The notes: generated by a model not told the origin, from the letters alone. DNA of 64,000 nucleotides from Saururus chinensis (GCA_035235625.1 CP141148.1:28831057-28895056), one strand, 5' to 3'. Positions 1 through 11,648 are shown, counted from the stretch's first letter. Translations and numbers: made by a program.

Positions 1-372
1 TTCTCCTAGCCCCCGTTTTGAAAATTATATATTCTATTATTTTTTAACAATTATCTCTTATATTGATTTAAGCCTCGAGAAATGTGCCATATAAGTAGGG
101 CTCACTTTAAAAGTTTAAAATTACCTACCCATGTGTATCTTATTTGATAAAGCTCGAATTTAGAAGCATAATGGTACCAAGAATGCACATATTCGAGTTC
201 AGGAAAAAAAGTTATATTAGTTTAAAGTTTTAAAATTGGGTTTGACGTGACATTTAAATTTATTATAAAAAATTTCATTACCAAACGTAATTCACATTTG
301 GTGGTAAATTTTTAGAATTAATTATAAAAAATTTTAATTATGTTTCTAAAAATTTAACATCCAAACAGTCCC
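1..372 (-). mobile_element. Tourist-like MITE, cut by the window edge
   Basis: This AT-rich segment is the reverse complement of the element at 4,969-5,484: the A/T-rich blocks around 60-200 and 5,185-5,310 match base by base over long runs. The visible terminus reads outward as GGGACTGTTTGG, a common Tourist/PIF-Harbinger terminus, and is followed by TAA, the expected 3-bp target duplication. The other end lies outside the window. No coding sequence is present. Confidence 0.6.
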
Positions 373-2100
373 TAATGTGAGCATTTTGGTTATTTTAGGT
401 TATTCAATATTTGGCCATCATACTTTTGGTTGTATGTAGAATTTAAATACGAGTACTTTCTCTATTCTATTTACTAATAGAGTTTTCTAGTTTTTTTAGT
501 ATGCACCCCATACAATTGGATGGTGCATGTCGCCCAAGGTGAAGGTGGGTTTAAATCACTTGCTCCATCCCTCATATAATACACTATTCACTACTCCCAC
601 GACACTTGGGCATATTTTTTTCCTTACTATTATGCCACTTTTGTGTAACATATGCTATTTTTTTTTTCAAAAAAGTTTGTATGAGACCAAGCTCATGCAC
701 AACATTATAAGTCATTGTATAGATATTTTTTAGTAAACAGGGCAAAAACCAATATGCATATTTAATAATACTAGCAATAATATACATGTATTATGCATGT
801 AAATATATATTAGATAAGATAAGATTAAATAAAATAAAGTAAACTAGAAAAAAAATGTATTGAATCAAACTCTCCTTTGTATGTTATAGTTATAATACAT
901 TGCTTTGAGGATCACAATATTAATTAATTATACATAGAAGCCTTATACTAACCCATATACACTCATAATTGGTAAGTGTGAATTCAAATTTCAAATGTTA
1001 AATATTAAGTCATAGGTTGAGAAAGATAATTGTGTCAAAAGACTTCGTCATGTGAAGCACGTTATTCATAGTCAAGATCAACTTGCGGCAAGTCTTAATT
1101 TTTAGAGCCCTTTAGGGGTTTTCTAAAGGTGTTAAAAATATTTAAATTAAAATATGTATAATATATGTAAATATATAAAAAATATTATTAAGAAGTGTAT
1201 AAATACACATAGAGCCTACAAAAAGGTAGAGAAAGCATAGTTATGTGAAATCTTATTTGATATAGCTTGTCGGGAATTTTTTAACAATACTATGAATGTG
1301 TAAATTTGAGTTTGAAAGTACAAATATAATATTATAAATTTTTATATTATAATATAATATTCGGTGTGGAATTTGATTCTAACAGACAATGATACTGCTC
1401 ACATACGATGACAAGTGAGCCAGACTCATCGACATGGGACTTTTTTTTTGTTTAGTTCATTCATCTTTTTTTTGTAGAGAAAATGGAGAAGAAGGAAACT
1501 AAGTAGGACACAAGTGAAGGAAAAAAACTCAAGATATATTCTGTTTTAGAATATGTATCAAATCAAGAGGAGTATGGAGAAACCAATATCTAGGAGCAAT
1601 ATCTATAGCGTAATTGGTCATGAAAGTCTGCAGCTTGATTTTGTTCTCTGTATATATGGGAGATGGAGATTGTGGTGAATTTGAAGAGAAGATTGTGGAT
1701 AAATATTGTAGCAATTGGGTACCAAGGAGGCAAGCATATCCTTATGCTAGAGTGGCAGAATAAAAAGCTGAGTTTTTTCCATATTACCTGGCCAAAGAAG
1801 CCAATATTCTATATTTCCTAATTTTTAAGTACAAATGTCATATTGCCTTTAGAATGAAATTGTTCTTAGGATTTAAAAAAACTCAATCCCTATACATATC
1901 CTCATAATTGAACACAGGAACAATGTGGATCAATTCCTATTGAAAGGATTGATCGGCGGTAAGTCAAAATTAACTGACAGGAGGTGACTGGTGGCTCATC
2001 ACTAATGAGTCACCGGAGATAGTAAAAGCTCATTTCTTCCATAAGGGAAGTTGTTCATAGTGAAAAATGCTTCATTTCAATAGATCTAATCACCATTTAA
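373..2100. other. AT-rich intergenic stretch, no gene seen
   Basis: No reading frame here has coding character and no RNA gene is visible. Runs of A and T dominate. Between about 1,440 and 1,800 base composition is slightly more balanced, which may be old transposon remains leading into the MULE fragment that follows. Confidence 0.5.
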
Positions 2101-2435
2101 CCACCACAATAGAGAGGATTGGTATTTGCATACATTATAATGGAGAGGTAGGCAATGATAGCGTGTATGTAGGTAGAAAGGTGCGGTTGATGAACATCGA
2201 TCCATCTAAGAGGTTCGACGAGCCGCTGGTTTAAATCAAAGAAAGACTTGTTGCCAATGGTAATATGACTTTGAAGTATTTGATATCATCTTCACAAACA
2301 TCCATTCTATATGAATCAAAAGACGATGAAGACCTGCAATTTGTATTTTTCATTCGTAAGAAGGCAAATAAAGAGGTGTTATCATTATATGCGGAGATAA
2401 AAGAGCCCGACAATGGTGACAAATCACCATAAGTG
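2100..2435 (+). pseudogene. Decayed N-terminal part of a MULE (MuDR-type) transposase
   Basis: Conceptual plus-strand translation gives a stretch with HYNGEVGNDSVYVG near its start and SSSQTSILYESKDDEDLQFV further on, broken by at least one in-frame stop after FDEPLV. Plant MULE polyproteins begin with a domain of this layout: a strand ending in a Y-N-G-E motif, then a block about self-similar target sequence, then an acidic D-D-E-D element before a hydrophobic strand. No catalytic DDE domain or zinc knuckle follows, so this is a relic. The assignment rests on remembered motif layout only and could be wrong in detail. Confidence 0.35.
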
Positions 2436-2712
2436 AAAAGGAACTAAAGTGTAAATAGAGATAAATCACCGGTGGGATTGACTCACTCCAGCTTGAACTT
2501 CGGCTTGCATACGGGAGTCAATGATACACAATTCACTTGTTAAACAATCAAGTAATAATGAATTTTAGATTATATGATAGTGTACTTTATCTTGTACTTG
2601 AACACATGATATCTAACTTATCGTGTTCAGCATAAAAAATATTGTGTTCAACAAAAACATGATATTTATAATATCACAAAACTGATGATGCAAAATACAA
2701 AAGTGATATACC

Positions 2713-3761
2713 TGTAACAACCCGTTTTTCGGTTATGCCTAACCCGAGGGGTTAGGGGTAATTCTATAATTTTTAGATAAGTGTTAGGGGTTTATGGGAT
2801 AAAATCCTCGTATGTTGGTAGAGCTCAAACTAATAAGCATAATAAATCAAAGAACACATGAAATGGAGGTTGGAAGCAAAAGTTACGATCTCAAGAAACA
2901 TGTTATATGGGCAGGACCCACTTGAAAGGATAACCTACTCATGTTGGTCTAATTTTGAAGGTCTCGTCAATATAAGTTCATCAGTACAAAGAACGTGTGA
3001 TTCCGACTTCGGGGTAGGAAGTTATCTCGTTTTGAAGTTGGGATATTATTGGATTAAAATAATATGAGAAATGTATAAAAATAATAATAAGGACAAATTA
3101 GCTGGCATCAGTGATGGCGCCAGCGTCTGGCATAAGCCACGCCGCCCGTCATGCAGTGTAGGGGCCAGCGGGCCGTGTGTTGGCCCGCCTATCTACGAGA
3201 TGAGGCCCACATGATGTGGGCTAGCTCCCGCGCAACACATGGCATGACCGCATGTAGCGTGCATGTCATGCCCCGACACCCACCAACCCCAAGCTGAACC
3301 TAGTCTAAGGGGATGAAGAAGAGCAGCACGACAAAGTAACGTACAATTGTTGAAAACTTAACCCCTAAATCAGGCAATTCATAATGGGGTAGCACACATT
3401 ATGCTTTGTAGAAGAGCAAATGAGAGAATAAAGGACTACAAATGAAGTATTAGTCAATGCAAAACCCACACACTTAATTCAGCATAACCCTCAAATGGCT
3501 CAAGTAATAGAGTCTAAGCCCATATAGGGTAACAAAAGTCTAAGCCGATCTATGTAAGTAGAGTATGAAGCATAATCAAGTAAACATAAGTCTCAAGACA
3601 TCAAGCTATATAAACAATCATAAAGCTCAAAATCTCTAAATGAAGGCTACAAGAATACTATCAAATGACAGAATTAGTGAAGGCCTTAGAAGAGAAGAAG
3701 AAGTGAATTTAGAGATTTTGAGCTTTATGATTGTTTATATATCAATAATAGGTCGTGACCA
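2713..3761 (+). repeat. LTR-like segment (TGTAACAACCC ... GGTCGTGACC)
   Basis: The left end resembles the start of the long LTRs at 33,711 and 57,802, and the right end resembles the GTCGTGACA terminus at 37,372. A GC-rich island at about 3,100-3,300 matches the position of GC-rich islands inside those LTRs. No matching 5-bp target duplication is found, so the true limits are uncertain. The perfect inverted repeat at 3,607-3,741 lies near its right end. Confidence 0.4.
3607..3741. repeat. Perfect 35-bp inverted repeat with 65-nt spacer
   Basis: The left arm is 3,607-3,641 and the right arm 3,707-3,741. They are exact reverse complements over 35 bp, while the 65-nt spacer shows no pairing next to the arms. 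Transcribed from either strand this folds into a stem without mismatches. Such perfection in otherwise decayed AT-rich DNA implies a recent origin or selection on pairing. Confidence 0.9.
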
Positions 3762-4968
3762 AAATTAAAGAGTCGTGTTGATTTACATTATGTAACTAAC
3801 ATTCAAATACAGGCTAAGTTAAGTTAATATTTTGTATTATCAGTTATACGATAAGATGCCTTCTCATATACAATAACACAACATTTCAATGTTGTCTATC
3901 GCATATCATATTTTTTATAACACGATATGTATTCCAACCATACACAATAAGATGACTTCTTAATGTCGTATATCGTATTATCGATAACACAAAATAGTCT
4001 ATATCATAATATTGCTAACTCGACTATGTACTATGTGTACAAGTACTACCTATCACGTGCTCTATAACACGATATATGAACAATCATGTATACAAATATA
4101 TGATTTCTTACTAGAATTTGAATAATAGGTCATTACCATGAAAGTCGACGACTGGTTGATTTCGATGATCCTCGCTAGATTAACCCCTCAATGGGCCACT
4201 AATCTTTGCCAAAAATTACTTCTTTATCGAGGGTGCGTGAGTATACATTCAGGTTGAACCTCTCTTCATGTTTGAAACTCACTTCGCGACAAAAACTTTA
4301 AAAATTGCTAGTCAGACAAGTCAAAAATTGGACCTCCCACTGCTTTTTTGCTTCTCACTAGTCGATATTTGGAAATCGCCACTTGGATGGTTCGGAAATT
4401 AGACCTCCCATTGTGTTTTTGCTTGTCATTGGTCGGACTTTAGAAATCGCCGATCGGATGGGTCATTTTTGGGTAAATATGATAGTTTGATGGGTTTACA
4501 TGATATAAAACCTTAAACCCTAAGACATGGATATTTCAATCTAATTTTTTTTATAATATCATGTAAGTTTAGGTTCTATGGTATTTTTACTTAAAAACTA
4601 GGAAATATAGAATATTGACTTCTTTGGCTAGGTAATATGAAAAAACTCTAAAAGGGAAATGAACATCCCAGCCAGCAATGAATTGCCCATAAGTCACAAA
4701 TCGCCGCTTCTGCTGAATAAAGTCTAGTGCCTTGTCAAAATGCTCCATCAAAGTTAAGAAAGACTATATCATTTTGAGTAGGCGTCCATCGAAGAAAGAC
4801 CGAAACACGATTAGTAAAACAATGAGGATTTTTTGGAGGAATGGGAAATATACATTTACTTCATAAAGTTCCAAAAAGTAGCTTCAATTTGGTTGGTGGG
4901 ATTAGCCTTTTATTGTTGAATACTACTTTATTCCTTGATTTTCATATAATTAACATAGAACCATGTAA
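3762..4968. other. AT-rich intergenic stretch with a 70-bp tandem duplication
   Basis: No gene is seen. Two adjacent copies of a segment of about 70 bp occupy 4,323-4,393 and 4,394-4,463; both begin with AAATT(G/A)GACCTCCCA and both contain a GAAATCGCC motif. They have diverged at several positions, so the duplication is not recent. Confidence 0.6.
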
Positions 4969-5484
4969 GGGTTATTTAGGTGTATAATTTTTTTTTAAAT
5001 AGAAGTAATTTTTTTTAAAATTAATTCTAATAATTCACTGTCAAATGAGAATAACGGTTGATAATAAAAAAATTTAGAATAAATTCAAAAGTCATGTCAA
5101 ATTCATTTTAAAAATTTTAAATTAAAATAACCCTCTTTTTCTTGAACTTAGATATGCATATTTTTATATTGTTGCGCTCTTAAATTCGAGCCCTATCAAA
5201 CAACCCACATAGGTAAATAATTTTAAACTTTTAAAATAAACCCTACTTATATGATATATTTCTTTATATTCAAATCGATATAAGGAGTAATAATTAAAAA
5301 ATAATAATTTCTTTTATTAAAATGGTGGGCTAACCTCTCTGGCTTGAAATGGTCTACAATTAACTTTTAGACAAATTTTTTTATTTTGCCCACTATCTAC
5401 ACTCAAATACGATTTTAATTATTCTAAATAAAATTAAGATAAAATCGCTAAAATTTTACACAAATTTTATACTTAAATAACCCC
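4969..5484 (+). mobile_element. Tourist-like MITE with TAA target duplication
   Basis: The ends are GGGTTATTTAGG on the left and, read inward from the right, GGGGTTATTTAAG, so the termini are imperfect inverted repeats. TAA lies directly outside each end, as expected for PIF/Harbinger-derived MITEs. Related copies lie at 1-372 (inverted) and about 17,690-18,190. The element has no coding capacity and would depend on a transposase from elsewhere. Confidence 0.65.
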
Positions 5485-7416
5485 TAAACATTTAAGAGTT
5501 TAGTGTCAAAAAATATTTTATTTATTTATAATCAGTCAAATGTACTTATATATTTAAAAATAAAATAAAATAGAAGAAAATGGGTAAAGGGGCATATGAT
5601 GGGTCAATCAACCTGGAGAGGCTTCACAAATTTCTCGGCGGAGCTCCCGCTGAAGGACATAAATGACTGGTACGTGTACACAATTATTCCCCCTCCCCCC
5701 GAGAGAAGAGACTAAAATTCATGTACATATAAGACAATTCAACACATTTGGCTTCTGAATTTATTTCACTAGCTCCTAAAATCAACACTCACTTATTTGA
5801 GTTATTTCACGAGCCCGCAAATTTAAATCTTAAGGCATTTATATTCCCTTCTGAGCCCCCGTCTTTCTACACTTTAATAAACTTTAAAACATTATTTTTA
5901 TAGATTTTTACTTTAATAATATTTTTAAATAAAAAATGATTTATAATTACAACGACAATAGAGACAACAACAAGCCCCACTCTTTTTTTCTTACTTTCTT
6001 TTTAGTTTTAAATTTTATTGTAACTAAAAATTATTCAGTAAAACTGTTCTACATGCCACATAATAAATATATTTTTAAAATATTTGACATATTTAAAAAT
6101 AAATAAATTAATATAAAAATTTGAATTTACGTATATAAATGAATATATGCACAACCGCATAAGTATAACAGTTTCACTAAATACCTTCTCTTGTGGCAGC
6201 CTAGAGCCATGCTAAGTATTTTTTCCTTCCCAGTTCCCAGATCTTGTCGCAGCCTGTAGCCATGTTACGTATTAAGCTATAATTGCGTCACAAGAGCATG
6301 AAACCAGAGCCAGCATCCATATCTATCCCGTCCAACATTCACGACGAGAGCTAAAAATAGCCTAGCCTTGGATCTTGCAATCCTCGAGCTGGCTCTAACA
6401 AAAAGAGGAAGTAAAAGTAAAAGATGCTGGAGGTTACGAGTAGCAAAATGTAGGTGCGTACTAGCACTTGCACAAAGCCAGAGAGTATCCTTTGGGCTTT
6501 GGCTTTCCCCCCTCCGCCGTGTTCTGCTTTTCTCGGGTATTGATATGAACGTGTAAGTGAATGAGGGTGGTGCCATGACTAAAGTAGGACAAGCCAACCA
6601 CTTTTGTTTTTTGTCCGTTGGGCTTCCTTTATCAATCTGTCCTCCTCTTTGTGTCACATAAGCACGTCCCTAACCTAATGCAATTATCTTCCAAGCTCAT
6701 CATTATGCAAAGAAAAGCACTTTTGCCTTACGTTTAGCCCAGTATAGTCACGCAAGATTGAGGACCCGCGATGGCAACTCATGTGACAATTGCGCGGTGT
6801 ACCTGGGAGGAAGGCGCATTAAATTTGTACGGTAGGGGAGGTGAGCCAAAAGTGGTCCCCCTTTTGTCTTTCTAGAGAAGGACCGCATTCCCGAGGTCAG
6901 TTTGTTTAAGTGAAAAATACTTAAAAATCAACGTCAAAACGCTACTTCATTGATTCCCTCTTTTGTCTTTTAACTTTCTCAACGTCAAAATACCATTACT
7001 CTTGTTTAGTTAATTATATCACTTAATAAAAATAATGAATAAATTAATTATAAGATAATTTTTTTTCAAACTGTTCTTTTTCGCTTTACTTAACAAAATG
7101 ACAAAAAAATTAATCCATAGTCGACACGTACACTGGAGGGTACAAACTTTGGTTCATTCGATTTCCAAGAAAGAAGAGAGCATAAAAAGGTCGGCAATAA
7201 GTTAATGGGAGGCGAAGGAAGAGCCTTTTCTGGCTCCGTTTTGCGTTGACAGAGTCGCTCTCTTCTTGAATGCAATGAGCCGGTTTATAGCCACGTACCT
7301 AGAGGGGCTCATTTTGAACTAATTACTAGTTGGCACATAAAAAAATCTTCCCACGTTGGCTACATTTTGGAAATACTAATTAGGAGTTGTGAAAGACATA
7401 TCACTCACATCTTAAT
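5485..7416. other. Intergenic region downstream of the first UGT
   Basis: I see no conserved protein. The open frames near 6,277-6,657 on both strands overlap each other and have no recognisable motif. The last 200 bases are the likely 3' untranslated and terminator zone of the minus-strand UGT that ends at 7,417. Confidence 0.5.
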
Positions 7417-8856
7417 CTAAATGGAGAAGACAGCTTGAACAAAATCATCCGCAGCTCGGATAGAGGAACCCATGAATTCTCCATCCTCTGTAATTGCTGC
7501 CAACATCATCTCCTTCACTCTCTGAGCTTTCTTCCTCATCTCCTCCCCCTTCTCTGTCCCGCCCATCACCATCTCAATCACACTCCTAACATGCTCTCTT
7601 TCGATATCCGAGCAATTTCCCCAAGCGAACTCCACACAAACGCCCAGATCCTCTGCCAGCATCTTGGAGTTGGCATACTGCTCAGCAAACAGAGGCCACC
7701 CAATCATGGGTACCCCATGCATCAAGCTCTCCAGAGTAGAGTTCCACCCACAGTGGCTCAAAAATGCCCCTGTGGACCTGTGGGCTAAGATCTCCAGCTG
7801 GGGAGCCCATTTCCTCACCAGCATCCCCTGCTTTGTCTCGGCCACCCGCGCCTCAAACCCGTCCGGCAGCCATTCGGCTCTAAACTCCTCATTTGCATCA
7901 AAGCCCATTGGAGGCCGGATCGCCCATATGAAGGGCTGGCCGCTAGCCTCCAACCCCACGGCCAGCTCCATCGTCTGTGAGGCTGAGATGGTGTTCATAG
8001 ACCCAAAGGCTATATAGAGAACTGAAGATGGTGGATGGAGATTGAGCCATTGGATAAATGGATGCATAGCAATAGATCCAGTTGGTTGGAGTTTGGCTCC
8101 TGCAGCTGAAATGGGTCCAATGGCCCAGACCGGCCGGCCAGTTTTCCGGCTAAAGTATCCAATTCCAGTTTGCTCCAACTCCTGGACTGTATTGAACAAA
8201 AATCCATCAGCCCTTAGGCATCCAACCATCTGCTTTTGCATGAAGCACGTCCATGGATCGCCATCCTTGGCACTTCCGAGGTGGCTGGGCAACTGTGACT
8301 TCCTAAGCAATCCTGCCTCAGGGAACTCTGGTACAGCGAACTCGTCCAAGTCTGTCTTCTGGTGAGGGAGGTTCAACCAGAGGGAGAACTCCATGGCCAT
8401 GCCATAGGCACCGGAAGTCATGAACACTGAGCTAAACGCACCCAACTTCTTCCCCACCTCCACTGCCCATCCAAGCAGAAGATCCACAACGATGCATACA
8501 GAGCCCGGGCCGTGGGTAGCACAGAGGTCGGAAACGAAGCTCTCGAAGGCCGGGCGGAGGGACTCGCCGGCCTCGAGGAAATTGAGCCAGAGGTGGGGAG
8601 GCAGGTCAGCCGGGCTGACGATCCCTGGTGGGAGTCCATTCTTGGAGCCATCAAAGGGGAGCTCCAAGAACTGGATATTACGGTATTCGGAAGAGGTCCG
8701 AGTTAGAGATTTGAGGTTGCCGTTGCTCGGATGGGCACGCACGAGAGTGATGCAGCAGCTGCTTCGTTTCTGGATCATTTTGGCGAGTGCCATGAAGGGG
8801 GTGAAGTGACCTTGCCCCATGAATGGGAAGAGGACCACCTGTTTCACTTCTGCCAT
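7417..8856 (-). CDS. UGT92A: UGT92A-like UDP-glycosyltransferase (copy A)
   Basis: This is a family 1 plant glycosyltransferase of 479 residues that would transfer a sugar from a UDP-sugar to a small lipophilic acceptor in the cytosol. The N-terminal acceptor domain has FPFMGQGH with the catalytic His at 17 and a candidate activating Asp at 125 in CIVVDLLLGW. The 44-residue PSPG box spans 350-393, from WAPQ through HCGWNS to FAEQ; its last residue is Gln, usual for UDP-glucose users. Blocks such as WLNLPH, FPEAG and DGFLFNTVQE match my memory of the UGT92A subfamily. The gene is intronless and full length. I start it at MAEVK rather than at an in-frame Met 16 codons upstream, because copy B starts at MAEVK and a TATA-like box lies only 46 bases upstream, inside the longer reading. 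The acceptor substrate cannot be inferred. Confidence 0.93.
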   Translation of the reverse strand: MAEVKQVVLFPFMGQGHFTPFMALAKMIQKRSSCCITLVRAHPSNGNLKSLTRTSSEYRNIQFLELPFDGSKNGLPPGIVSPADLPPHLWLNFLEAGESLRPAFESFVSDLCATHGPGSVCIVVDLLLGWAVEVGKKLGAFSSVFMTSGAYGMAMEFSLWLNLPHQKTDLDEFAVPEFPEAGLLRKSQLPSHLGSAKDGDPWTCFMQKQMVGCLRADGFLFNTVQELEQTGIGYFSRKTGRPVWAIGPISAAGAKLQPTGSIAMHPFIQWLNLHPPSSVLYIAFGSMNTISASQTMELAVGLEASGQPFIWAIRPPMGFDANEEFRAEWLPDGFEARVAETKQGMLVRKWAPQLEILAHRSTGAFLSHCGWNSTLESLMHGVPMIGWPLFAEQYANSKMLAEDLGVCVEFAWGNCSDIEREHVRSVIEMVMGGTEKGEEMRKKAQRVKEMMLAAITEDGEFMGSSIRAADDFVQAVFSI

Positions 8857-8862
8857 TCTCAA

Positions 8863-9250
8863 GTGAAAGGATGCCGCGGTTAAAGGGACTTGGTTATTGA
8901 TCAATATAAAGAAGGTGGCTAGAATTTGTTCATCATCTGATTGATATTTGACAGGCAGTCTGTTAATGGACTTATTTTCAACGTCAAGTAGCCAAAGCCC
9001 TGCAGATTACATCGTCATCTAGCAGCCATCTCTGTTGACTAGTTTGTGAAGTGAAAGGATGCCCCGGTTGAAGGGACCTGGTTATTGATCACCGGAAAGA
9101 AGGTGACTAGAATTTGTCATCATCTGATTGATATTTTGACAGGTGATATTTGATTGCCAGGCAGTCCTTATGGACTTATCATCAGCATCTAAATAGCCGA
9201 AGGCCACTTTTCGATGCAAAACACACCGTCATCTAAGTCTCTCTGTTAAC
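8863..9250. repeat. Tandem duplication of about 190 bp in the UGT copy A promoter
   Basis: Unit 1 is 8,863-9,050 and unit 2 is 9,051-9,250. Both start with GTGAAAGGATGCC and share GTTATTGATCA, GACTAGAATTTGT-type and CATCATCTGATTGATATT blocks in the same order. Unit 1 touches the start codon. Unit 2 contains a further short internal repeat of the TTTGACAGG/TGATATT part. Copy B has no such duplication. Confidence 0.85.
8902..8911 (-). promoter_or_regulatory. TATA-like box of UGT copy A
   Basis: Read on the minus strand the site is CTTTATATTG, 46-55 bases upstream of the ATG. This is close to the spacing of the TATA-like box in copy B. It implies a very short 5' leader. The equivalent place in the distal duplicate (9,051-9,250) has lost the TATA sequence. 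Confidence 0.5.
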
Positions 9251-9949
9251 TACTTAAGGAGGAAGCCAAATTGTGTTTGTTAACCGGTGCCGAGCGCAGC
9301 CTTCGTTCCTTCAATCATACTTCCTCCGTCGTTTATTAAATAATATTTTTTCCGTTTTATATTAATAATTATATTCAACCGTTCCCATGTTCCCTTTTTC
9401 ACATGAAAATATTTTTTCAACGTACGCGGCTATTTATATTTTAGTGTCTTTAAGAAATCCGAATTTTTTTATTAATTTTTTTTATTTTTTATATTTAAAA
9501 TATATAAAAAAATTTACCTTATTTTTGTACCTTTATAAATTATAATGATGAAAAACCTTATTCAAAGATTTATTATCGAATAAAGTAAATTGTTCTATTT
9601 TTAAGACAGAATTTGCCCTTTTTAATGGTGCTTAATATTCTTTGGCATTTTCCTCCCAAGGTAAGACGATTAACTACATATTGTAGAAGTACCTTTAACA
9701 CAGTATATGCAGTGAACCACAATATTTATGCTCTCACATAAAGAAAATCGAACGGAAATCTAAAATTGGATTAGTACAGAAATTATTTTTCAATGATTTT
9801 ATAGGAAATCCAGTGGAAGATACCATTTCCCATTCAAACGAATGCGTCCATATGTTAACAGACACATTATTTAGTAAAAAGAAAACCAGATATATTTTGG
9901 TTAATAGAAAACCAAACCAAATAAATTTGTTATAAAAATATTATCTTGT
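9251..9949. other. AT-rich intergenic stretch with a possible Stowaway-like end
   Basis: No gene is seen. Around 9,326 the sequence TACTTCCTCCGTCG resembles the start of Stowaway MITEs (TA target, CTCCCTCCGTC terminus), but a convincing partner terminus near 9,600 is not visible, so I do not call a complete element. Confidence 0.4.
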
Positions 9950-10365
9950 TGACCTAACCTGACCAGACGACCTCACGTCCGAACCGAGCCAAGCTTACCA
10001 GATGGCCGGTGGCAGTGGCACGCGTGTGGGCTTGCACACCTAAATAAGTGGGTTCAACATGTCTCTCCCTCACAAAAGTAGGTTAGCCCAAGGGCCTAAC
10101 TTAAAATACCAAACTTGTGCCTTCTATACTAATATCATCACCTTCTTCTAGGTGATGTGAGACTATTCACTCATTCAACTAATTCAAATGTGTGATTCTC
10201 ATTCAATACAAAGTGGGCTTGGGCTCTCTTTACCATATAGGTTTGACCCATTTAAGTAATATGGGCTTGACCCACATAAATTTTATAGGCCTTAGCCCAT
10301 ATAAATATTATACTCACCTTAATGATATAGGCTTAACCCATTTAATATAATACCCACTTCTAACA
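9950..10365 (-). mobile_element. 3' LTR remnant of a Copia-type retrotransposon
   Basis: Read on the minus strand the segment starts with TGTTAGAAGTGGG and is preceded by the purine-rich AATGGAGAAAT, the usual Copia polypurine tract and LTR start. Inside are several copies of an ATAGGCTTGACCCATTTAA-like motif and an AT-rich TATA-type stretch. The distal (left) end is unclear, and no pol sequence lies to the right. Confidence 0.45.
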
Positions 10366-10904
10366 ATTTCTCCATTCTTTTGTTACGAAAGTTTGGTTAC
10401 TAGCACTAGCATTGACCAACATTAGCACCATCGACAGCCAAGCATGTCGCAACTAGCGTGTCATAGCGACCAAGTGGGCAACAATTGGATCTAGCAACAG
10501 CAAGCCAAGTCAAGCTTGCCCCGTCAAATTTGGCAAGCCAATCCATATTCGACCATGCACCAAATCTTAAACATATTAGGTTGTGTGCCTGATCTGGCCT
10601 ATGCATGCTAGATTGCCCCGTATGCCTGGATTTGGCAGTTGCAAGCTAGATCCAGATCAGGCCTCTATGACTAAATCCGTCGGAGGCATCTTCGGAGTTG
10701 AAGTTGTCACTAGAAGAAAAGAAGTGGAATTTAATGTAGTGGGGGAAGTATGAACAAAAGAAGAGGGAAAATACAAGGAAATGAAGTAAAAAATAAAAAA
10801 TTTCTTTTTAGTGGGGGAAGTATGAACAAAAGAAGAGGGAAAATACAAGGAAATGAAAGAAAATACAAAAAAACCTGGGGTTATGAGTAGAATTATTTTT
10901 TTCC
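10366..10904. other. Intergenic stretch with a perfect 48-bp direct duplication
   Basis: The segments 10,738-10,785 and 10,810-10,857 are identical over 48 bp and lie 72 bp apart start to start. No gene is seen; the open frame here is made by the repeat itself. Confidence 0.75.
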
Positions 10905-11276
10905 CAAAATAAAGAAACACAAACAATTTTCACTTACATTTTACTAGACGGTGAATATCAAAACTCCATTTAACACCTCCTAAGACCTTTTGAAAATGCT
11001 TACGAGTTGCAAAATACAATTGGCTCACAACTCGCCCACCACGGGTAATCTAACTAGAGAAGATAGCTTGAACAAAATAATCCAAAGCTCGGATAGAAGA
11101 ACCCATGAATTCTCCCTACTCTCTAACTGCTGCCACCATCGGCTGAGCTTTCTTTCTCATCTCCTCTCCCTTTTTTGTCCTGCCCATCACCATCTCAATT
11201 ACCCTCCTCACATAGTCACGCGCCCTCTTTCATCAACCGAGCAATTTCCCCAAGCAAGCTTCATGCACAAATACAA
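10905..11276 (-). pseudogene. Truncated UGT92A-like relic (3' end only)
   Basis: The stretch 11,050-11,276 aligns on the minus strand with the last 75 or so codons of both intact UGTs, including the stop codon position, and 10,905-11,049 aligns with the 3' flank of copy B at about 13,445-13,592. There is a 4-bp insertion relative to copy B near 11,215. Homology stops abruptly around 11,276 in AT-rich DNA, so the PSPG box, the acceptor domain and the promoter are all missing. Its place between the two intact copies shows that the array once had at least three members. Confidence 0.85.
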
Positions 11277-11648
11277 AAATACCATATTATTTGTGTTTGT
11301 TTAAAAAATGCATAGAATACTCATATTTTGTCATATTTCCCTATTAATAGTTTTTTCTTCTTATTTTATAATCTTTTGGCTCTTATTAACTAATGAGATC
11401 TCTAATAATAATTTTTAGCCACAAGCCTTATCTAAATTTATGATAATACAATTTTTATTTTCTAATTAATGTATTATTTTTAAGAAAAAAACATCTTATT
11501 TTTAGTATTTTGGGTTACATTTTGTAGATATTTTTTATTTTTATTCTCTCTCCTTATTTTTTACATGTTTTTCTATATTTTTAACTTTTACCATTTTTAT
11601 CAATATATCTCTCTTAACAACCGTATTATTACTATACTTAATACTTTC
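11277..11648. other. AT-rich spacer between UGT relic and MULE
   Basis: Long T and A runs, no open frame of interest. This is where the body of the truncated UGT would have been, so it may mark a deletion or an insertion of AT-rich DNA. Confidence 0.5.

Noticed and set aside
7435-8809. Plus-strand open frames across UGT copy A, and similar ones across copy B
   Set aside because: They are antisense shadows of the intact minus-strand genes and are conserved only because the genes are.
8857-8904. In-frame extension of UGT copy A by 16 residues
   Set aside because: The extension is absent from copy B, lies in the duplicated promoter segment and overlaps the TATA-like box, so the start at 8,856 is better.
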